A program made the translations under genes and the position numbers. The notes beneath the pieces were generated by a model. It was not told the DNA's origin and did no database searches. It worked only from the letters and a program-made list of their open reading frames with translations. This document shows positions 1 to 7,767 of a DNA stretch of 7,767 nt, piece by piece (position 1 is the first letter of the stretch; each line of letters opens with the position of its first letter). This DNA comes from Planctomycetaceae bacterium (lineage in GTDB: Bacteria > Planctomycetota > Planctomycetia > Planctomycetales > Planctomycetaceae), in contig WFOZ01000641.1 of NCBI GenBank assembly GCA_015487825.1, forward strand, positions 1 to 7,767, written 5' to 3'.

Positions 1-81
1 CCCGTTTCTTTCAGGTCACCTTAAAACACTTTTTTAGGTTCGCTCGAATAAGAACTGATGTAACTTTGAAGTTCAGGTTTC

Positions 82-135
82 TTGGCTGAAGGCCAAAATC
101 ATCTATTCCTGGGGCAACTCCCCAGGAATAGATGA
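82..135 (+). repeat. REP-like palindromic repeat, unit 1 (plus orientation)
   Basis: The unit starts with a small hairpin motif TTGGCTGAAGGCCAA (82-96) and continues into a perfect 16-bp inverted repeat, arms 99-114 and 120-135, centred on CAACT with a CCTGGGG/CCCCAGG core. A related unit lies in the opposite orientation at 218-264. The hairpin has no adjoining T-run, so it is not an obvious terminator. Membership in a dispersed genomic repeat family is inferred from the paired copies and cannot be tested in one window. Confidence 0.6.
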
Positions 136-147
136 GTCGTCAACTTT

Positions 148-195
148 TTGGCTGAAAGCCATAAACAAAAGCATTGAATATGACCTTCAGTCAAA
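148..195. repeat. Degenerate half-units of the same repeat, facing each other
   Basis: TTGGCTGAAAGCC at 148-160 matches the start motif of unit 1 with one change. CCTTCAGTCAAA at 184-195 is the same motif in reverse orientation (TTTGACTGAAGG on the minus strand). Neither carries the GGGG...CCCC hairpin, so they look like worn or partial copies. Confidence 0.45.
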
Positions 196-217
196 AAGAG
201 CAATCATATCTTTTTTA

Positions 218-264
218 CCTGGGGCGTTGCCCCAAGTTATGGTGAAAGAGAGGCCTTTGGCCAA
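218..264 (-). repeat. REP-like palindromic repeat, unit 2 (minus orientation)
   Basis: Read on the minus strand this is TTGGCCAAAGGCC (264-252), about 15 nt of spacer, then CTTGGGGCAACGCCCCAGG (236-218), the same architecture and the same GGGGCAAC...CCCC core as unit 1. The core hairpin pairs 220-225 with 229-234 and can extend outward through a G-U pair on the minus strand. Confidence 0.6.
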
Positions 265-305
265 AAAAACATATGAAACCAGACAATAACCGTTCAACCG
301 GCATC

Positions 306-345
306 AAAAACGGCCTACCCCAGTCCTTCTGAGGTAAGCCGTTTT
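306..345 (-). terminator. Intrinsic terminator of the two-gene unit
   Basis: The arms 307-323 and 329-345 form a 17-bp stem with a 5-nt loop (324-328). In the minus-strand transcript every position pairs, two as G-U wobbles (315/337 and 320/332); in a plus-strand transcript those two become C-A mismatches. On the minus strand the stem runs into a T-run at 310-306. It begins 27 nt after the DUF1501 stop. Strand asymmetry, position and T-run all point to termination of this operon. Confidence 0.88.
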
Positions 346-372
346 GGTTGTGATTATGATTTGACGGAAACT

Positions 373-1845
373 TTAAGCAAAAATGCCTGCAATCTTTTTG
401 GCTTTTACCAACTCACGTGGCTGGTTGATATGATTGTAGACGATAGTTTCCGGATTGATGCCGAACGAGTGGTAGATTGATGCGAGCAATTCGCCGGGAT
501 GCACTGGGTTTTCCAGTGGAGCCGAGGCGGTTTTATCCGACTTGCCATAGACTACCCCTCGTTTAATTCCGGCTCCTGCAACAAGTGCGGTGTAGCAATA
601 TGGCCAGTGATCTCGACCATCTGCACTGTTTCCGTTGCCTGATGTGCTGATCCCTTTTTGTGGAGATCGTCCAAATTCACCTACTGCAACAACGAGTGTT
701 TCATCCAGCATTCCGCGATCATCCAAATCGTTAATCAAGCCGGATAGTCCTTTGTCAAGCATCGGTCCGGAACGGTTTTTCATTCGCTCTGTCAAGCCGG
801 AGTGATGATCCCAGGAATGATTATCCGAGTTAGCAACTTTGGGCCAGATCACTTCGACAACCCGGGTGCCGGCTTCGACAAGTCGCCTGGCCAGCAAACA
901 GCTTTGTCCAAATGTGTTGCGACCATATTGGTCGCGAGTTGCAGCAGATTCGCGTTCAATCATGAACGCATCACGAGCACGACCGGAAACAATCAGATTC
1001 AATGCCCGATCGTAATACTCGTTCAGGTTGGTTTTTGCCACCGCCTGATCGATTTCCGGCATCAACCCGTTAATTGCATCTCGTAGTTTTGCGCGGCGTT
1101 CCAGTCGGGAAGCATAGACTTCCGGTCGCAGTTTGAGGTCATCAATTTTAATGCGATCCATTTTCTTCTGATCCATATCGTCGCCATCAGGGTAAAGGGT
1201 GTAAGGATCGAAGCCTTTACCCAGAAATCCTGCGGTCCCTCCCTTGCCAACGACATTACTTTCCTGAAGTGGACGGGGAAGCATCACAAAGGGAAGCATC
1301 GGTGTTTGCGTTGGCTTCATGCGAATGATGTTCGATCCAAAATTCGGAAAGTCTTTCGGACTGGGAGGTTCAAGTTGTCCGGATGGTGAGACCTTATCGG
1401 TTGTGTATCCGGTCATCATCTGATAAATCGCAGCGGTATGATTAAACAGACCGTTCGGCGTGTAGCTCATGGAGTTGATTAGCGTTGTTTTATCCAGCAC
1501 TTTAGCGAGATTCGGCAGGATTTCTGTCACTTTTGTACCGGGGAGAACGGTATCGATTGGTTTGAAGGCACTGCGTACTTTATCGGAAACATTCTCTTTA
1601 GGATCCCATAAATCGAGATGGCTGGGGCCACCTTGCAGGTAGACCATGATGATCGATTTCGCTTTGCCCCAGCCGGGACCACCTTGTGTGCTGTTACCAG
1701 CAGCAGAAGCCGCCTGCATTTGAAGCATCGAACCGAGACCCAGCCCAAGCATTCCTGAACCGCCTACCCGTAAAATATCTCGACGGGTCACACTGAGGTG
1801 CGAATCGCACAAATCTTTCCCCGCCTGTCCTTTAATTGTAAACAT
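373..1845 (-). CDS. DUF1501 family protein, Tat-exported
   Basis: Exported protein of 490 residues, close to the usual length for DUF1501, a family placed with alkaline phosphatase/sulfatase-type enzymes; its reaction is not known. The N-terminus has a twin-arginine signal: TRRDIL at residues 20-25, a Gly/Leu/Met-rich hydrophobic stretch at about 27-43 and a likely cleavage after ASA near residue 48. Family motifs follow in order: [12 protein letters not shown] (72-83), [13 protein letters not shown] (135-147), WDHHSG (345-350), GEFGRSP (389-395) and GRDHW (410-414). The conserved Asp and His residues in them are plausible metal ligands (inference). The C-terminus [15 protein letters not shown]...FA is typical, so the gene looks intact. 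I chose the ATG at 1845 because GGAG at 1854-1857 lies 8 nt before it; the ATG at 1851 would add two residues but leaves only 2 nt. It follows the large cytochrome-like gene by 57 nt and is followed by a terminator. Confidence 0.95.
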   Translation of the reverse strand: MFTIKGQAGKDLCDSHLSVTRRDILRVGGSGMLGLGLGSMLQMQAASAAGNSTQGGPGWGKAKSIIMVYLQGGPSHLDLWDPKENVSDKVRSAFKPIDTVLPGTKVTEILPNLAKVLDKTTLINSMSYTPNGLFNHTAAIYQMMTGYTTDKVSPSGQLEPPSPKDFPNFGSNIIRMKPTQTPMLPFVMLPRPLQESNVVGKGGTAGFLGKGFDPYTLYPDGDDMDQKKMDRIKIDDLKLRPEVYASRLERRAKLRDAINGLMPEIDQAVAKTNLNEYYDRALNLIVSGRARDAFMIERESAATRDQYGRNTFGQSCLLARRLVEAGTRVVEVIWPKVANSDNHSWDHHSGLTERMKNRSGPMLDKGLSGLINDLDDRGMLDETLVVAVGEFGRSPQKGISTSGNGNSADGRDHWPYCYTALVAGAGIKRGVVYGKSDKTASAPLENPVHPGELLASIYHSFGINPETIVYNHINQPRELVKAKKIAGIFA

Positions 1846-1853
1846 ATTCATTT

Positions 1854-1857
1854 CTCC
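1854..1857 (-). promoter_or_regulatory. Ribosome binding site of the DUF1501 gene
   Basis: On the minus strand GGAG is followed by AAATGAATATG. Spacing is 8 nt to the second ATG (1845) and only 2 nt to the first (1851), so this site favours the shorter start. Confidence 0.6.
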
Positions 1858-1902
1858 GTCATGTGTAAAAGTAGGTCAGGCTGGAAGACCTGATCGATAG
1901 AA

Positions 1903-7026
<5,124 letters not shown>

Positions 7027-7051
7027 GAAAATAACCGAAACCTTAGAGTCT

Positions 7052-7141
7052 TTCATTGGCACATCTGCAATGCCTCTGCGAAGTGCAATGAAGGAGCAAG
7101 ACCTTTTGTCTGTTCGAGACAAGCCAGATGCGCGAAGCGCA
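7052..7141 (-). promoter_or_regulatory. Chain of hairpins in the leader of the large gene
   Basis: Three stems lie in succession before the start: TGCGC/GCGCA with a 3-nt loop (7129-7141), TTGTCT/AGACAA with a 5-nt loop (7106-7122), and a longer stem with one bulge joining 7083-7092 to 7052-7062. The last contains the alternative ATG at 7056. They may influence translation of the downstream start; no known riboswitch class was recognised. Confidence 0.3.
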
Positions 7142-7326
7142 AAGTGAGTCCGAAATGGTTCTTGTCCCATTGCTGGAGTTCGGTGCATACCGATTCAGGA
7201 AGCCGGGAACGGACATTGACTACGTCTCACGAAATTCAAAAGAACATCGCTGAGTAAGCCGATCCGCCGCGAAGTTGCTCACGATTCAGACTCTGTTTTC
7301 CGCTGTACATCATCAATTTTTGGGCA

Positions 7327-7332
7327 ATTATA
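7327..7332 (-). promoter_or_regulatory. Possible -10 box upstream of the large gene
   Basis: The minus strand reads GGTTATAATTG, an exact TATAAT, about 300 nt before the start at 7026. No good -35 match lies 16-18 nt upstream, so this is a candidate only; it would imply a long leader that includes the hairpins at 7052-7141. Confidence 0.3.
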
Positions 7333-7394
7333 ACCAAAAAGCAGACGAGCAGAATAAGAGGATCGCAAGAAGAATACCCCTCGCAGATACGGTA

Positions 7395-7414
7395 GCCGGG
7401 CCACTCAACCCGGC
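7395..7414. repeat. Short GC-rich hairpin
   Basis: GCCGGG (7395-7400) and CCCGGC (7409-7414) form a perfect 6-bp stem around an 8-nt loop, standing out from A/T-rich surroundings. No T-run follows on either strand, so it is not a convincing terminator; it may be a dispersed palindromic repeat. Confidence 0.4.
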
Positions 7415-7469
7415 AGGCAGGATTCATATTCACAACTCATTATGTAAAAAAGATTCACATTTTACAACC

Positions 7470-7508
7470 GCAAAATCAGTTTCGAGCAAAATCAGAGCTG
7501 ATTTTTTG
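7470..7508. repeat. GCAAAATCAG direct repeat with an inverted half
   Basis: GCAAAATCAG occurs at 7470-7479 and 7486-7495, 16 nt apart. The inverted form CTGATTTT at 7498-7505 pairs with the second copy (AAAATCAG, 7488-7495). It sits 17 nt past the stop of the upstream gene. It could act as a weak terminator, an operator or neither; the stem is A/T-rich and the T-run is short. Confidence 0.4.
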
Positions 7509-7524
7509 TGGGTACAAAAGATCG

Positions 7525-7767
7525 CTACTGAGCCGGTATCAGCAAAGATTCGCGAGTCAGTGATAAAACCGAAGGCACACCCAGCAGTTGCACAAAGTGA
7601 TCCTCAAAAAATCCTTTGGTCGGTTTATCGAGAGTCAACCGCCAGACTTCCCCCTGATTTTTCTTGCCGCTGTTGTTTACAAAAAACGTTGGTTTGGCGA
7701 TGCTCTGTTCGGACCAGACTTTTTTGTCGGATGAATCAAACAGAGCGGCATTGACGCATTCTTCTCC
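7525..7767 (-). CDS. C-terminal part of an unrecognised protein (start outside window)
   Basis: An open frame enters at the right edge and reads 80 codons to a TAG at 7525-7527; no start lies inside the window. The frame is phase-exact with the last base of the window. The residues look like real protein rather than a shadow: alternating hydrophobic and polar stretches with VWSEQSIAKPTFFVNNSG followed by EVWRLTLDKP, FFEDHFVQLLGVPSVLSL and the end LLIPAQ, which suggests a beta-sandwich-type C-terminal domain of an exported protein. That fold guess is inference, and I recognise no family. It is co-oriented with the two downstream genes but separated from the next start by 498 nt, so it need not share their transcript. 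The long plus-strand frame overlapping it (7275-7754) has no family features and is better read as its shadow. Confidence 0.7.
   Translation of the reverse strand, partial: GEECVNAALFDSSDKKVWSEQSIAKPTFFVNNSGKKNQGEVWRLTLDKPTKGFFEDHFVQLLGVPSVLSLTRESLLIPAQ

Larger units (their letters stand above)
1..305. other. Gene-free region beyond the operon terminator
   Basis: No coding frame is supported here. Frames entering from the left edge stop at 24, 37 and 89 on the plus strand. Short minus-strand frames run through the palindromic repeats and stop within about 20 codons. The content is the REP-like repeats listed separately in A/T-rich sequence. No promoter or RNA gene was recognised. Confidence 0.6.
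7027..7524 (-). other. Intergenic and probable leader region of the large gene
   Basis: About 500 nt separate the upstream stop from the chosen start. The region holds, in minus-strand order, an AAAATCAG repeat cluster (7508-7470), a GC hairpin (7414-7395), a TATAAT box (7332-7327) and three possible hairpins near the start (7141-7129, 7122-7106, 7092-7052). The large gene's frame stays open to an ATG at 7188, but that extension is rich in Arg and Ser with no domain features and would bury the signal peptide, so it is treated as leader. Confidence 0.5.

Noticed and set aside
99..135. Intrinsic terminator reading of the perfect hairpin
   Set aside because: Neither strand has a T-run directly after the stem, and a better terminator for the operon lies at 306-345.
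82..264. CRISPR array, considered because a short motif recurs four times
   Set aside because: The copies are in both orientations, differ in sequence and are irregularly spaced, and no cas gene is present.
802..1086. Plus-strand 94-codon frame
   Set aside because: It lies wholly inside the well-supported DUF1501 gene on the opposite strand and has no recognisable features.
7236..7433. Minus-strand 65-codon frame with a hydrophobic stretch (LILLVCFLVIIA), a possible small membrane protein
   Set aside because: It needs a GTG start with only a weak Shine-Dalgarno match, it contains the GC hairpin and the TATAAT box, and its residues outside the hydrophobic stretch look random.
7275..7754. Plus-strand 159-codon frame
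   Set aside because: It overlaps the better-supported minus-strand C-terminal coding end and runs through intergenic palindromes. Its residue make-up is rich in Arg, Lys and Cys with no domain pattern.

Overview
The window looks like chromosomal DNA of a planctomycete. It has moderate GC, A/T-rich spacers and, above all, two neighbouring genes from families that are a hallmark of Planctomycetes: a very large exported protein carrying planctomycete cytochrome c-like (PSCyt1), DUF1549 and DUF1553 domains, and a Tat-exported DUF1501 protein. The family names rest on recognisable sequence motifs. The phylum is inferred from that pairing. Genus cannot be decided from this window.

Layout, read along the minus strand on which every supported gene lies. 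(a) 7767-7525: the last 80 codons of a gene whose start lies outside the window; its function is not recognised. (b) 7524-7027: about 500 nt of spacer with a small direct/inverted repeat cluster just after the upstream stop, a short GC-rich hairpin, a consensus-like TATAAT box and a chain of hairpins close to the next start. (c) 7026-1903: a 1707-residue exported multidomain protein (signal peptide, CxxCH domain, seven WD40-like repeats, Ig-like domain, second cytochrome-like domain with CX4CH, second Ig-like domain, DUF1549 with a third CxxCH, and DUF1553 interrupted by a roughly 380-residue insert). (d) 1902-1846: a short gap. (e) 1845-373: the DUF1501 protein. (f) 345-306: a strong intrinsic terminator closing the two-gene unit. 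(g) 305-1: no gene seen; it holds REP-like palindromic repeats in two orientations.

The two complete genes are probably one transcription unit: same strand, 57-nt gap, no terminator between them and a good terminator after the second. Inference: the large protein goes out unfolded by Sec, which fits haem attachment outside the cytoplasm. The DUF1501 protein goes out folded by Tat and belongs to a family related to alkaline phosphatase/sulfatase-type metalloenzymes. Together they would form a cell-envelope module with redox and hydrolase-like parts. The biochemical role of this widespread pairing is, to my knowledge, not established, and nothing in the window identifies a substrate.
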